Positions 15,601 through 23,251 of a stretch of 35,870 bases of DNA are shown here, piece after piece. Source of the stretch: Candidatus Tumulicola scandinaviensis (GTDB lineage: Bacteria > Vulcanimicrobiota > Vulcanimicrobiia > Vulcanimicrobiales > Vulcanimicrobiaceae); contig PLLA01000001.1 of the NCBI GenBank assembly GCA_003140835.1, forward strand, positions 1 to 35,870, read 5' to 3'. Numbering within the stretch: the stretch's first letter is position 1; each line of letters starts with the position of its first letter. A model generated the notes under the pieces. The model had not been told where the DNA came from. It made no database searches and saw only the letters and a list, made by a program, of their open reading frames with translations. The translations under genes and the position numbers were made by a program.

Positions 15601-16821
15601 ATGAAACGGTCGAACTTTCTCCTCGGAACGGTTTCCGGACTCGCAGTGGTCGCCAGCGGCGATCACGTCTTCGCGCAGGCGCTCGCGCAGTCGCCACTGC
15701 CGGGCTTACCCGGCTCGCAAAATCGCTGCCTCGTGCTGGTCAACCTAAACGGCGGAAACGACGGCCTGAACTGCATCGTGCCGCACGGCGATCCGCAGTA
15801 CTATCAAATGCGTCCGTCGTTGGCGATTCCGGCAAGCGACGTGCTGGCGATCGATTCGACGCTCGGGTTCAATCCGAAGATGCAGTCGCTCAAAACGATG
15901 TACGACAAGGGTATGGTGGCCATCGTCCAGGGCGTCGGCTACCCGAACGCCGACCACTCGCACTTTCGCTCGAGCGAGATCTGGCAGACCGGCGTTCCGG
16001 ATCGGTACGAGCACACCGGCTGGCTCGGCCGCTATCTCGACGACGCCGGCCTTCCCGACAGCAATCTGTTCAAGGGCGTTGCGGTGTCGCAAGTGCTCCC
16101 GGAGGCGCTGGTCGCCACCCGCACCGACGTGCCGGCGATCTCCAATCTGGGCAACTACGGCCTGATCGCCAACCGCGAAGCATTCTCGCGCGAAGCCTAC
16201 TCGCAGGAGTCGCGCGACCGACGCCTGCCCTTCAACTCGCCGTACTTAGCGCACGTCATGGAAATCGAAGATCACGCACAGCGTACGTCGGAAGAGTTGC
16301 CGCACCTGATTTCGGGATACAAAACGCAGGCCGCGTATCCGGCAACGCCGATCGGCCGCAGCTTGGCGCTGGTCGCGCAGATCATCGGCAGCAATCTCGG
16401 AACGAAAGTGCTCTACGTACAACACGGCTCGTTCGATACGCACGTCAGCCAGATGGCGACGCAAAATAACCTGCTGGCCCAGTTCTCCGATGCAATGTCG
16501 GCCTTTTACACCGACCTCGCCGCTCACGGCAACGACCGGCGCGTGCTGACGATGACCTTCAGTGAGTTTGGGCGACGCATCGAAGAGAACGGCGCCCGCG
16601 GCACCGACCACGGCGAGGCCTCGCCGCTGTTCCTGATCGGCGGCGGCGTCAAAGGCGGCGTCTACGGCAAGCTGCCCGACTTCTCGAGCACGAACATGGG
16701 CAATCTGGCCTACACCACCGACTTCCGCAGCGTGTATGCCACCGTACTCGAGCGCTGGCTCGGCCGGCCTTCCGCGACCGTCCTCGGCGGATCGTTCGAC
16801 AAAATTCCCGTTTTGAGCTGA
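15601..16821 (+). CDS. DUF1501 family exported protein
   Basis: A 406-aa protein of the DUF1501 family (PF07394), related to the alkaline phosphatase/sulfatase fold and found with DUF1800 partners; its activity is not established. MKRSNFLLGTVSGLAVVASG is a signal sequence with a modest Tat-like character (KRSNFL). Family blocks are LVLVNLNGGNDGLNCIVPHGD, GVGYPNADHSHFRSSEIWQTG, YVQHGSFDTHVSQ, and FSEFGRRIEENGARGTDHGEA. The His/Asp residues in the last three would build the metal site. The ATG at 15601 is preferred to the TTG at 15586 because AAGG sits 6 nt before it and the signal peptide begins there. Confidence 0.88.
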   Translation: MKRSNFLLGTVSGLAVVASGDHVFAQALAQSPLPGLPGSQNRCLVLVNLNGGNDGLNCIVPHGDPQYYQMRPSLAIPASDVLAIDSTLGFNPKMQSLKTMYDKGMVAIVQGVGYPNADHSHFRSSEIWQTGVPDRYEHTGWLGRYLDDAGLPDSNLFKGVAVSQVLPEALVATRTDVPAISNLGNYGLIANREAFSREAYSQESRDRRLPFNSPYLAHVMEIEDHAQRTSEELPHLISGYKTQAAYPATPIGRSLALVAQIIGSNLGTKVLYVQHGSFDTHVSQMATQNNLLAQFSDAMSAFYTDLAAHGNDRRVLTMTFSEFGRRIEENGARGTDHGEASPLFLIGGGVKGGVYGKLPDFSSTNMGNLAYTTDFRSVYATVLERWLGRPSATVLGGSFDKIPVLS

Positions 16822-16877
16822 TCCTTCGACTGCGGCTCCTTCGACTGCGCGCCTTCGGCGCTCCGCTCAGGATGACA
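16822..16877 (+). repeat. Dispersed repeat, copy 7 (duplicated head)
   Basis: It has a duplicated head (TCCTTCGACTGCGGC at 16822, then TCCTTCGACTGCGC) followed by the archetypal core CGCCTTCGGCG and tail CTCCGCTCAGGATGACA. It starts directly after the DUF1501 stop codon, between two same-strand genes, a position suited to a terminator or mRNA 3'-end structure. Confidence 0.85.
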
Positions 16878-16927
16878 AGCGCGGGTTTCACAGGTCCCGG
16901 TTCGCGGCGGTCCTAACCTTACCGGCC

Positions 16928-17344
16928 ATGGCCAACGCCACCCAGCGCGCCGTTCCCATGGGCAGCGCCCGCGAAGGCGGGCTGCCGCCCAAAGGCACGC
17001 CCAAAAACTACTTGATGGCGTGGTTGCTGGTTATGCTCGCCGAGAAGAGCCTGCACGGCTACGAGATCACGCGCGAACTCAATGAAAAATTCGAGGTCAT
17101 TACCGACGCCGGGACGGTGTATCGCGCGCTGCGGCAACTCGAGCGCGACGGCTGCATTTCGTCCTGGTGGAATCCAACCGAACAAGGGCCGCCGCGGCGA
17201 CTGTATGCGTTGACCCCGAACGGCACCGCGGCGCTGCGGCGCTGGAGTGAAGCGCTCGAACAGTACCGCTCGAATCTGGAAACGTTCTTCGCGCTCTATC
17301 AGCGCCGCAACGAACGCACCGCGACCGGACGTAAAGGCGCCTGA
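16928..17344 (+). CDS. PadR family transcriptional regulator
   Basis: A 138-aa winged-helix regulator of the PadR family. The DNA-binding domain covers residues about 25-105: YLMAWLLVMLAEKSLHGYEI is the classic PadR opening helix, TDAGTVYRALRQLERDGCIS is the recognition helix plus wing entry, and GPPRRLYALTPNG is the wing hairpin. A short C-terminal helix (RSNLETFFALYQRR) would serve dimerisation. The first 22 residues are a flexible Gly/Pro/Arg tail. TAACCT about 9 nt before the ATG could be a -10 box giving a nearly leaderless mRNA. It is first in an apparent operon with the metallo-hydrolase and the GNAT gene and may control them; its effector is unknown. Confidence 0.85.
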   Translation: MANATQRAVPMGSAREGGLPPKGTPKNYLMAWLLVMLAEKSLHGYEITRELNEKFEVITDAGTVYRALRQLERDGCISSWWNPTEQGPPRRLYALTPNGTAALRRWSEALEQYRSNLETFFALYQRRNERTATGRKGA

Positions 17345-18147
17345 GCCGCTCAGCTTCCTCGATTCTCTTTCTGGGCAGCGGCGGCGCACGTTTCGTCGTG
17401 GCGCGACAGTTGCGCGCGTCCGGCGGCATGTGGCTGCGCCTCGGCGAGACGCAGGTTCACGTCGATCCCGGCCCCGGTGCGCTGGTCCGTGCGCTCTCGC
17501 ACGTACCGCCTTGCAATCCGCGCGAACTCGACGCCATCGTGCTATCGCACAAACACTTGGACCATGCCAGCGATGTCAACGCGATGGTCGAGGCTATGAC
17601 CTCGGGCGGATTTCGGCGGCGCGGATCGCTGCTCGCGCCGGCGGATGCATTCGACCACGAGCCGGTGATTCTGCCGTACGTGCGGCGTTTCGTTGAACGC
17701 ATCGAGCGGCTCGAGCCGAGCGCCGGTCCGTACCGCTTCGGTGGGGTAGAGCTGTATACGTCGCTCGCGCACGTTCACGCCGTTAAAACGTACGGACTCC
17801 TGTTTGCTTACGAAGGAATGCGAGTCGCGTATATGCCGTGCGGCCGCTTCTTCGACGGGCTCGCCGCCGATTACGCGCGCTTGCGCCCGAACGTTCTCAT
17901 CATCAACGTTCTGCGCCATCGCGACGAAATGAACGTCGACCACCTCTCCTGGGCAGATGCGCGCCGGCTGGTTGCCGAGATCCGGCCGCAGGTCGCGGTG
18001 TTCCAGCATTTCGGAACGAAGATGCTCGAAGCCGATCCCCAGCGGCTCGCACAAGAACTCGAAGACGAGTTGGGGCTGCGCGCGATCGCCGCGTACGACG
18101 GGTTCACGCTCGATCTCGATACCGAGGTGGCGGCGGTTGGCGATTGA
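17341..18147 (+). CDS. Metallo-beta-lactamase-fold hydrolase (probable CTG start)
   Basis: A protein of about 268 aa with the metallo-beta-lactamase fold, likely hydrolysing a phosphodiester or other ester at a two-metal centre; the substrate is unknown. The metal motif HxHxDH is HKHLDH (residues 70-75), preceded by the LDAIVLS strand. Later elements are SLAHVHAVKTYG, VLIINVLRHR and VFQHFGTKML. The first beta-strand unit SILFLGSGGARFVVARQLRA, typical of the fold, lies upstream of the first conventional in-frame start (GTG at 17398) and would be lost there. The only plausible earlier initiator after the in-frame stop at 17332 is CTG at 17341, which overlaps the PadR stop as CTGA and has AAAGG just upstream. 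If CTG is rejected, the gene is 17398-18147. Confidence 0.75.
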   Translation: MSRSASSILFLGSGGARFVVARQLRASGGMWLRLGETQVHVDPGPGALVRALSHVPPCNPRELDAIVLSHKHLDHASDVNAMVEAMTSGGFRRRGSLLAPADAFDHEPVILPYVRRFVERIERLEPSAGPYRFGGVELYTSLAHVHAVKTYGLLFAYEGMRVAYMPCGRFFDGLAADYARLRPNVLIINVLRHRDEMNVDHLSWADARRLVAEIRPQVAVFQHFGTKMLEADPQRLAQELEDELGLRAIAAYDGFTLDLDTEVAAVGD

Positions 18148-18565
18148 AATCGCGCGCGTCCAGCCCGAAGCCGTCGCAAATTTCTATCGAGCCAACGAAC
18201 GCGAAGGATTGCGTGCGCTGTACGATTTTTCGGTCATCTGGCACGAGCAGGTCTACGACTTCGCCGCGATCGACGCCGGCGGCGTTACGACCGGCGCCGC
18301 GAAAATTCGAGTGGCCGCATCGGTCGCGCAGGTCGAGCGGATCGTCGTGGCGGCAGCGCACCGGCGTACCGGAATCGGGCGGCGCTTACTCGACGCGGCG
18401 GCCGACGCCGCCAGTTACTACAACTGCCACAAGATGAGCGCGTTCGTTCCGCACCACAGTACGGCGCAGCGCTTCTTCGAAGCCTGCGACTATCGCGAAG
18501 AAGCGATCCTTCCGCAGCATACGTTCAAACTCGACGTCGCGGTCCTGCGCAAGTTTTTGTTGTAG
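18137..18565 (+). CDS. GNAT family N-acetyltransferase
   Basis: A 142-aa GNAT-type acetyltransferase using acetyl-CoA; the acceptor is unknown. Motif A is VERIVVAAAHRRTGIGRRLL, in which R-R-T-G-I-G holds the pyrophosphate of CoA. It is followed by a helix and the HHSTAQRFFEACDYREEA segment, where relatives have the N-x-x-A-x-x-F-Y-x-x-x-G-F element. The TTG at 18137 is chosen because GAGGTGG lies about 7 nt upstream and no ATG or GTG occurs in frame nearby. It overlaps the metallo-hydrolase gene by 11 nt, so translation is coupled. The gene is convergent with the secreted DUF4097-like gene and ends only 4 nt from its stop. Confidence 0.78.
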   Translation: MAIEIARVQPEAVANFYRANEREGLRALYDFSVIWHEQVYDFAAIDAGGVTTGAAKIRVAASVAQVERIVVAAAHRRTGIGRRLLDAAADAASYYNCHKMSAFVPHHSTAQRFFEACDYREEAILPQHTFKLDVAVLRKFLL

Positions 18566-18569
18566 CGTC

Positions 18570-19907
18570 TTAGGGCGGTGGTTGACGGCGGTGGCCGCCG
18601 CCCTGTCCTTGGCCCTGACCCTGGCGTTGCGGTGAAGGCTGCTGACGCGGCGCCGTAAACTGCTGCGCTTGGCGCGGTGGGCCAAACTGATTCGGCTGCT
18701 GACGGGGCGCAAACTGGTTCGGCTGCTGCCGTGGCGCAAACTGATTCTGCTGACGCGGCGGTGCAAACTGATTCGGCTGGCGCGGCGCGCCATAGGGATT
18801 CATCTGCCGTTGGCCGCCGTAGGGCTGCGGCGCGTACTGCGGCGCCTGATAGCGCGGGGCGTAGCGCGGCGCGCCGTATGCGGGGGTGCGATCCTGCGCG
18901 GGCGACTCGGGCGCAGCGCCTTGCAACTCGGATTGCACCCCCGGATGCGAGCGCACCGAGCCGTTATAAAGGTAGACCGAGCCGCTCTTGCTCACGGCCG
19001 TTACGACCGGGCCGCCGCCGCGAACCGTCTGCTGCGCCGTATTTGGATTGCCGTTGCCCGCCGCGCCGTTGTGAAAGGTCGAAACGATGTGCCCGGAACC
19101 GCTGTGGGCGCCGATTTGCGCGCCACCGCGCACGCCCAGCGCCACGTTGCCGTGGTCGGATTCGAACCGCGCGAGTCCAGGCTGGAAGCGGCCGTTGTCG
19201 TAAACGATCGATCCGTACTTGCTCGACGCTTCGATTTGATGCGCCGTGCAGCCGCGAAACATCATGTTGCCGGTAGCGGTGCGCACGCGCAGACGGTTGA
19301 ACGACGAGTACGACGCATCGACCGGTCCGCGTAGCGACTCCACGTATCCGCTGCCGTCGACGTGGTTCAGCGAGATCCCACCGTCGCGGACGTGCGTGAT
19401 GAAGACCCCGTGGTAGCCGGTGAGATTGAGCTGACCGGTTCCAACTTGTGCGGTGACCAGCGCGGTGCCGCGCGGGATCATGATCGTCGTATTGCCTTGA
19501 CCGCGGGCCACCACGGCATCGTGCGACGAGCCGGCCAGTTGCGGCATCACAAACGATTCCTCGGGCAGCTTCACGTCGCCGTGATCGGTCGAAACGGTTT
19601 GTGACCAGGCGGTGTATTGCCGCGGAATTCGCGGGCCCGCATCGGCGGCGTCGACGTGGCGCACGTCCACCCGGCCTTCGGTGGCAACTTGGACCTGCGG
19701 GCGGTCCCAGGTCTTCACGGTCAGCGTGCCGCTTTCGAGTTGAACGTCGACCCACGGATTTTGGCCCACGCCGACCTGCTCGTCGGCACTTGCGCGCGCC
19801 GCGAGGCCGATCCAGCACGAGGAGGCGAGAACGAGCGCCGCCGCTCCTCGCCACCGCCATTTTCCGAACACGGCTCTATTGTATCCGGCGGGCTTCCCCG
19901 GCATCAT
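18570..19907 (-). CDS. Secreted DUF4097-like beta-repeat protein with Gln/Pro-rich tail
   Basis: A 445-aa exported protein. After a basic start, AALVLASSCWIGLAARASA is a signal peptide ending at about residue 42. Residues 45-300 are repeated short beta strands of the DUF4097/DUF2807 type (LESGTLTVKTWDRPQVQV, GTGQLNLTGYHGVFITHV, ATGNMMFRGCTAHQIEAS, SDHGNVALGVRGGAQIG), which probably form a beta-solenoid. The last 120 residues are low-complexity, Gln/Pro/Arg-rich, with five 9-aa units and a Gly/Gln end. The true start is the ATG at 19907, overlapping the kinase stop as ATGA; the open frame to 20153 is a shadow. It is last in the sigma factor/two-component operon and is a candidate output or surface sensor. 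Its partner is unknown. Confidence 0.75.
   Translation of the reverse strand: MMPGKPAGYNRAVFGKWRWRGAAALVLASSCWIGLAARASADEQVGVGQNPWVDVQLESGTLTVKTWDRPQVQVATEGRVDVRHVDAADAGPRIPRQYTAWSQTVSTDHGDVKLPEESFVMPQLAGSSHDAVVARGQGNTTIMIPRGTALVTAQVGTGQLNLTGYHGVFITHVRDGGISLNHVDGSGYVESLRGPVDASYSSFNRLRVRTATGNMMFRGCTAHQIEASSKYGSIVYDNGRFQPGLARFESDHGNVALGVRGGAQIGAHSGSGHIVSTFHNGAAGNGNPNTAQQTVRGGGPVVTAVSKSGSVYLYNGSVRSHPGVQSELQGAAPESPAQDRTPAYGAPRYAPRYQAPQYAPQPYGGQRQMNPYGAPRQPNQFAPPRQQNQFAPRQQPNQFAPRQQPNQFGPPRQAQQFTAPRQQPSPQRQGQGQGQGGGHRRQPPP
18656..18790 (-). repeat. Five tandem 27-bp units encoding a 9-aa repeat
   Basis: Units start at 18656, 18683, 18710, 18737 and 18764 on the plus strand (most opening CAAACTGATTCGGCTG), an exact 27-bp period. 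On the minus strand they encode variants of QQPNQFAPR. The in-frame period means copy number can change without breaking the gene. Confidence 0.85.
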
Positions 19908-21319
19908 GAAGGGCCGGTGAACGCTAGCGCCATCTGAGGAAAGGTCACCCGGAAAAGCGCTCCGCCGCGGGGTCCGCGGCCGGCCATGACCCGTCCCCCG
20001 TGAACCCGGGCGATCGAGCGGACGATCGCCAGTCCTAATCCGGTGCCCGGGACGACCCGCGAGCGGGCCTTGTCTGCGCGGTAGAAACGATCGAAGATGC
20101 TCGTGAGCTCGCCTTCGGGGATGCCCGGCCCGCTGTCGGAGACCTCGAGCCACGCCTCGTTGTTGTCGCCCCCCACCGCTACCGTCACGCCACCCCGCTC
20201 GGTGAACTTGATGGCGTTGTCGACCAGGTTCGCGGTGAGCTGTCGCAGCAAGCCCGGGTCGCCGAGGACGGTGGGCGTTCCGTCGTGCGTAAACTTAAGC
20301 TCCAGGTGTTTGTCCTGAGCCCGCGGCAGCGCCTGACGGGTGACGTCGCTCGCGACCTGGGCCAGCGACACCGGCTCTTTCGGCATCTCGTCGCCGCGGT
20401 CGGCTTTGGCCAGCGTCAACATGCCGTTGACCATGTCGGCCAGCGCGCCGCTTTCGTGGGCGATCGTCTCGAGGCTTTCGCGCCGGACTTCGGGGTCGCG
20501 GTCGGCCCATCGCAGCAGCATTTGGGCGTTGGAGTTGATCGAGGTCAACGGCGTCTTGAGCTCGTGCGAGGCGTCGGAGATGAACTGGCGTTCGCGGGCG
20601 AACGCCTCGGCGAGTCGCTGCAGTAAGTCGTCGAAGCTGGCCGCCAGTTTTCCGATTTCGTCGTTGCGGCGCTCCCAGCGCAGCCGGCGGTCGAGCCGGT
20701 CTGAGCCGATTTGGCGCATCGCATCGGAGAGTTTGTTGATCGGCGTGGTCGCCTGCGCCGCCAGCACGATCGAGAAGATGACGACCGCGACCGCGGCGCT
20801 CGCGAGAATGAGGACGATCGCTTCGCGTGCCCGCGCAAACGTTTGGTTGAGTTCGTCGAGCGGTTCGGCGACGTGAACGATCGCCGAGGTGTCGCCTTGC
20901 TTCAAAAAGCGATCTTCGACCAAGAACGGCCGGCCGTCGATCGACACGTTGCGAAATTCCTTATCGTGCTTGGCGGAAATGCCGGTGTTCTTCGGAATCG
21001 TCGAGCTGCCGAGATTGGCGGTTTTCGCCAACGGATATCCGGTCGCAGAATCGACCTGAACGAAGCTATTCGACGTGTTCCAGTTTGCCAGATTGCTGCT
21101 ATTGAAGAGAAACTGCAGGCTTCCGGTGGTGCCGCCGAACGAAAACGGATTGGCCTGTTCGGCCGATTGCACGATGGCGCTCATCGTCGTCGAGACGCTG
21201 GCTTTGGTTTCGTCGTAGAGGATGCCCTGAAACCGCCAGACGATGATGCCGGAGGTGACGGCCAGCACCACGATCAGCAGCGACGCGTACCAAATGGCGA
21301 TGCGCCACTTCAGCGACAC
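19904..21319 (-). CDS. Membrane sensor histidine kinase (HAMP-HisKA-HATPase)
   Basis: A 471-aa OmpR-partner type sensor kinase. Transmembrane helix 1 spans about residues 8-29, and an extracytoplasmic domain of about 130 residues follows (30-165). Helix 2 is VLILASAAVAVVIFSIVLAA (169-188), with HAMP at 189-240. HisKA has FISDASHELKTPLTS with phospho-acceptor His252. HATPase has an N-box (LVDNAIKFTERGG), a G1 box (VSDSGPGIPEGE), an F-box (IFDRFYRADKAR) and a G2 box (GTGLGLAIVRSIARVHGG). The GTG at 21319 follows the response regulator stop by 9 nt. The downstream secreted protein overlaps its stop by 4 nt. The sensor domain resembles none I recognise, so the signal is unknown; the context suggests the cell envelope. 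Confidence 0.9.
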   Translation of the reverse strand: MSLKWRIAIWYASLLIVVLAVTSGIIVWRFQGILYDETKASVSTTMSAIVQSAEQANPFSFGGTTGSLQFLFNSSNLANWNTSNSFVQVDSATGYPLAKTANLGSSTIPKNTGISAKHDKEFRNVSIDGRPFLVEDRFLKQGDTSAIVHVAEPLDELNQTFARAREAIVLILASAAVAVVIFSIVLAAQATTPINKLSDAMRQIGSDRLDRRLRWERRNDEIGKLAASFDDLLQRLAEAFARERQFISDASHELKTPLTSINSNAQMLLRWADRDPEVRRESLETIAHESGALADMVNGMLTLAKADRGDEMPKEPVSLAQVASDVTRQALPRAQDKHLELKFTHDGTPTVLGDPGLLRQLTANLVDNAIKFTERGGVTVAVGGDNNEAWLEVSDSGPGIPEGELTSIFDRFYRADKARSRVVPGTGLGLAIVRSIARVHGGRVMAGRGPRGGALFRVTFPQMALAFTGPS

Positions 21320-21328
21320 GAGCCGGCG

Positions 21329-22021
21329 CTAATCCTTGATGGTGTAGCCGACGCCGCGAACCGTCGTGATCAGCTTGTCGTCGAAACCGTCGTCGATTTT
21401 GCCGCGCAGATAGCGCACGTAGACGTCGATGAGGTTGGAGTCGCCCAGGAAATCGCTTCCCCAAACGCCGTTGAAGAGCTCGTCGCGGGTGTGGACCTTG
21501 TTGCGGTGCAGCAGAAGATACTCGAGTAGCGCGTATTCCTTGGCGGTCAGCGATATCGCGCGTCCGGCGCGATGCACTTCGTGACGGTCGCGGTCCATGA
21601 CGACATCGCGGTATTCGATCACGTTCGAGTGCGGCGAGCGTTCGCGCAGCCGCGCTCGAACTCGGGCGAGCAACTCGGGAGTGGAAAACGGCTTGGTGAC
21701 GTAGTCGTCGGCGCCCAAATCGAGACCCGCGACGCGGTCGGGAACGCGGTCCTTCGCGGTCAGCATAATGATCGGCACGGTACTCTTGGCGCGGATGCGC
21801 CGGCAGACTTCGAGTCCGTCCATGCGCGGGATCATCAAGTCGAGGATGACGAGGTCGGGCTCCTTCAGAGCTTTCTCTAAACCCGACAGGCCGTCGCGTG
21901 CGACGTCGACGTCGTAGTGCTCGTGTTCGAGCTCCAGCTGGAGGACGCGGCTGATCGCGGCATCGTCCTCGATGACGAGGATTCTATGGGGCTGGTGTTG
22001 CGGCGCTACGGATTTCTCCAT
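21329..22021 (-). CDS. OmpR/PhoB-type response regulator
   Basis: A 230-aa two-domain regulator. The receiver domain (residues 13-125) has the acidic pocket IEDD, phospho-acceptor Asp61 in LVILDLMIPRMDGL, the Thr of IIMLTAKD and the Lys of DDYVTKPF. The C-terminal winged helix (residues 135-230) has ISLTAKEYALLEYLLLHRNK, the recognition region NLIDVYVRYLRGKID and the closing ITTVRGVGYTIKD, which are all standard. It is the expected target of the kinase encoded 9 nt downstream. It is itself 9 nt downstream of the small membrane protein gene, so it belongs to the same transcript as the sigma factor. Its binding sites cannot be read here. Confidence 0.93.
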   Translation of the reverse strand: MEKSVAPQHQPHRILVIEDDAAISRVLQLELEHEHYDVDVARDGLSGLEKALKEPDLVILDLMIPRMDGLEVCRRIRAKSTVPIIMLTAKDRVPDRVAGLDLGADDYVTKPFSTPELLARVRARLRERSPHSNVIEYRDVVMDRDRHEVHRAGRAISLTAKEYALLEYLLLHRNKVHTRDELFNGVWGSDFLGDSNLIDVYVRYLRGKIDDGFDDKLITTVRGVGYTIKD

Positions 22022-22030
22022 CCACTAGGG

Positions 22031-22414
22031 TTATCGGTCGTTCCTCCGCCCGACCTTCCGAACCGCCGGTGCGAAAGGTTGCGATCCGGTGAAAATCGAT
22101 AGCCAGAAGGCGGTCATCGCGCCGGTCGCGAGCCACGCGAGCATCGTGACGTTGGAAAGGCCGCTTTCGATCGTCGAGCCGATAGTCGCCAGCGTATGGA
22201 GGAACAGCCCCCCGCCGCCCATGGCGATCAGGACGACCAGCCACAGCGTAACGGCCGCGATCGCGCCGAGCCCGGCGACTTCCCAAACGGAGAACGCTGC
22301 CGCCGGGCGATAGGCGGTTGCCGCCAGAATCGCGCCGCGAAGTTTGGCCGGCGGCTCCTCCAGGGGAAGGGCGAACAGTGCGCGTTCGAGCGCCTCGTCG
22401 CTGTCGTACATCAT
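22031..22414 (-). CDS. Small membrane protein, candidate anti-sigma factor
   Basis: A 127-aa protein beginning MMYDSDEALERALFALPLEE, with a cytosolic N-terminus of about 40 residues (acidic helix, then PPAKLRGAILAA). Three hydrophobic segments follow: about 46-66 (AGLGAIAAVTLWLVVLIAMG), 69-80 and 90-107 (LAWLATGAMTAFWLSIF). A basic tail ends the chain. There is no zinc-binding HxxxCxxC motif, so it is not a ZAS-type anti-sigma factor. It overlaps the ECF sigma gene by 4 nt (ATGA), the usual arrangement for an anti-sigma partner, and its soluble N-terminal region with a membrane anchor fits that role. The function is inferred from context only. Confidence 0.6.
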   Translation of the reverse strand: MMYDSDEALERALFALPLEEPPAKLRGAILAATAYRPAAAFSVWEVAGLGAIAAVTLWLVVLIAMGGGGLFLHTLATIGSTIESGLSNVTMLAWLATGAMTAFWLSIFTGSQPFAPAVRKVGRRNDR

Positions 22415-22962
22415 GATTCGGTTACCTCCGCTCCGGCGAGAAGCCTGCGTAGATGCTCCTTGGCGCGAAACAAATGTGTCTTCACCGTACCCATCGGGAG
22501 CTCGAGTACCTTGGCGATCTCTTCGTATTGCTTGCCTTGTAAATGATAGAGGGTGATGACGGTGCGGTATTTTTCGGGCAGGGCGTCGATGGCGCTGCGA
22601 AGCCGTTGGGCTTCGTCCAGCGCGATCGCTTGCTGCTCGGGACCGGGCCCGGCGTCGGCCCGGTCGGGAAGTTCTTCATTGCTATAACGCTTGCGGCGGT
22701 TCAATCGGTCGCAACAGGCATGATAGGCGATCGCGAAGATCCACGTGCTGAACTTGGCGCCCGGCCGAAAGGTCCGCAAGCTGCGAAACGCCTTGAAGAA
22801 CGCCTCCTGGGTCGCATCCCGGGCATCTTCCACGTCGTGCAGCGTGCGGTATGCCAGATGGTAGACGGCACGGTCGTAACGCTCGACCAGGGTCGCGAAC
22901 GCCTCCGGGTTGCCCCGGATGGTTCGTGCCACCAGCTCGCCGTCGTCGGGAGCCGCCCTCAT
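22411..22962 (-). CDS. ECF-type RNA polymerase sigma factor
   Basis: A 183-aa sigma-70 family factor of the extracytoplasmic function group. Region 2 occupies residues about 20-90 (EAFATLVERYDRAVYHLAYR, DARDATQEAFFKAFRSL, FSTWIFAIAYHACCDRLNRR) and would bind core polymerase and the -10 element. Region 4 occupies about 125-178 (LPEKYRTVITLYHLQG, YEEIAKVLELPMGTVKTHLF) and reads the -35 element. The ATG at 22962 is chosen because it places region 2 close to the N-terminus as in the family; the open frame up to 23274 is Arg/Gly-rich shadow. It is the first gene of the five-gene minus-strand operon and is divergent from the second DUF4097-like gene. Its target promoter is probably nearby, but I could not identify one securely. 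Confidence 0.9.
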   Translation of the reverse strand: MRAAPDDGELVARTIRGNPEAFATLVERYDRAVYHLAYRTLHDVEDARDATQEAFFKAFRSLRTFRPGAKFSTWIFAIAYHACCDRLNRRKRYSNEELPDRADAGPGPEQQAIALDEAQRLRSAIDALPEKYRTVITLYHLQGKQYEEIAKVLELPMGTVKTHLFRAKEHLRRLLAGAEVTES

Positions 22963-23034
22963 ACGTTCGATACGCGGGGCCTGCGCAAGTGCCGCCACTC
23001 TCCTCTTACGCGGCTCCACCGTGCGGTGTTTCGT

Positions 23035-23047
23035 CCGGTCAGACCGG
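23035..23047. other. Perfect palindrome in the divergent sigma-factor leader
   Basis: CCGGTC-A-GACCGG is a perfect 6-bp inverted repeat with a one-base centre, 73 nt upstream of the sigma factor start. It could be an operator, but the region is GC-rich and chance is possible. The remainder of the 287-nt gap (22963-23249) shows two adjacent GGAAC pentamers at 23190-23199, with no matching downstream element at ECF spacing. Confidence 0.25.
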
Positions 23048-23223
23048 CCGGCACCGGACGGCCTCTCGAAACATGTCGTTCGCCCGGCCGTAACTAGGAC
23101 AGAAACCCAAAACGGAGGCTCGACCCGATCATGGTGATCATACCAAACTACATTCTTTCCGAACCGGCCCGGCCGACCGTGAGCGCGCCGGAACGGAACT
23201 CCGCCCAATCGCTGCGGCCCACC

Positions 23224-23251
23224 TTCACCGGTTGGGGGCCCAGAATATAAT
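23224..23251 (+). promoter_or_regulatory. Candidate sigma-70-like promoter overlapping the DUF4097 gene start
   Basis: TTCACC (23224-23229), a 16-nt spacer and a perfect TATAAT (23246-23251). The -10 hexamer includes the first two bases of the ATG at 23250. If it is active, transcription begins inside the reading frame and translation would use the ATG at 23274. Confidence 0.4.

Noticed and set aside
14645..15697. 350-codon open frame on the minus strand opposite DUF1800
   Set aside because: Composition is the His/Arg/Val-rich pattern of an antisense shadow, with no domain; the plus-strand DUF1800 gene explains the region.
18656..18790. Regularly spaced repeats that could suggest a CRISPR array
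   Set aside because: Units are contiguous, without spacers, and in frame with a coding sequence.
19908..20153. N-terminal extension of the secreted DUF4097-like gene
   Set aside because: Shadow of the histidine kinase gene; the ATGA overlap and signal peptide fix the start at 19907.
23190..23216. GGAAC pentamers as an ECF -35 box for the divergent DUF4097-like gene
   Set aside because: No matching -10 element at the expected spacing; the GC-rich context makes chance likely.
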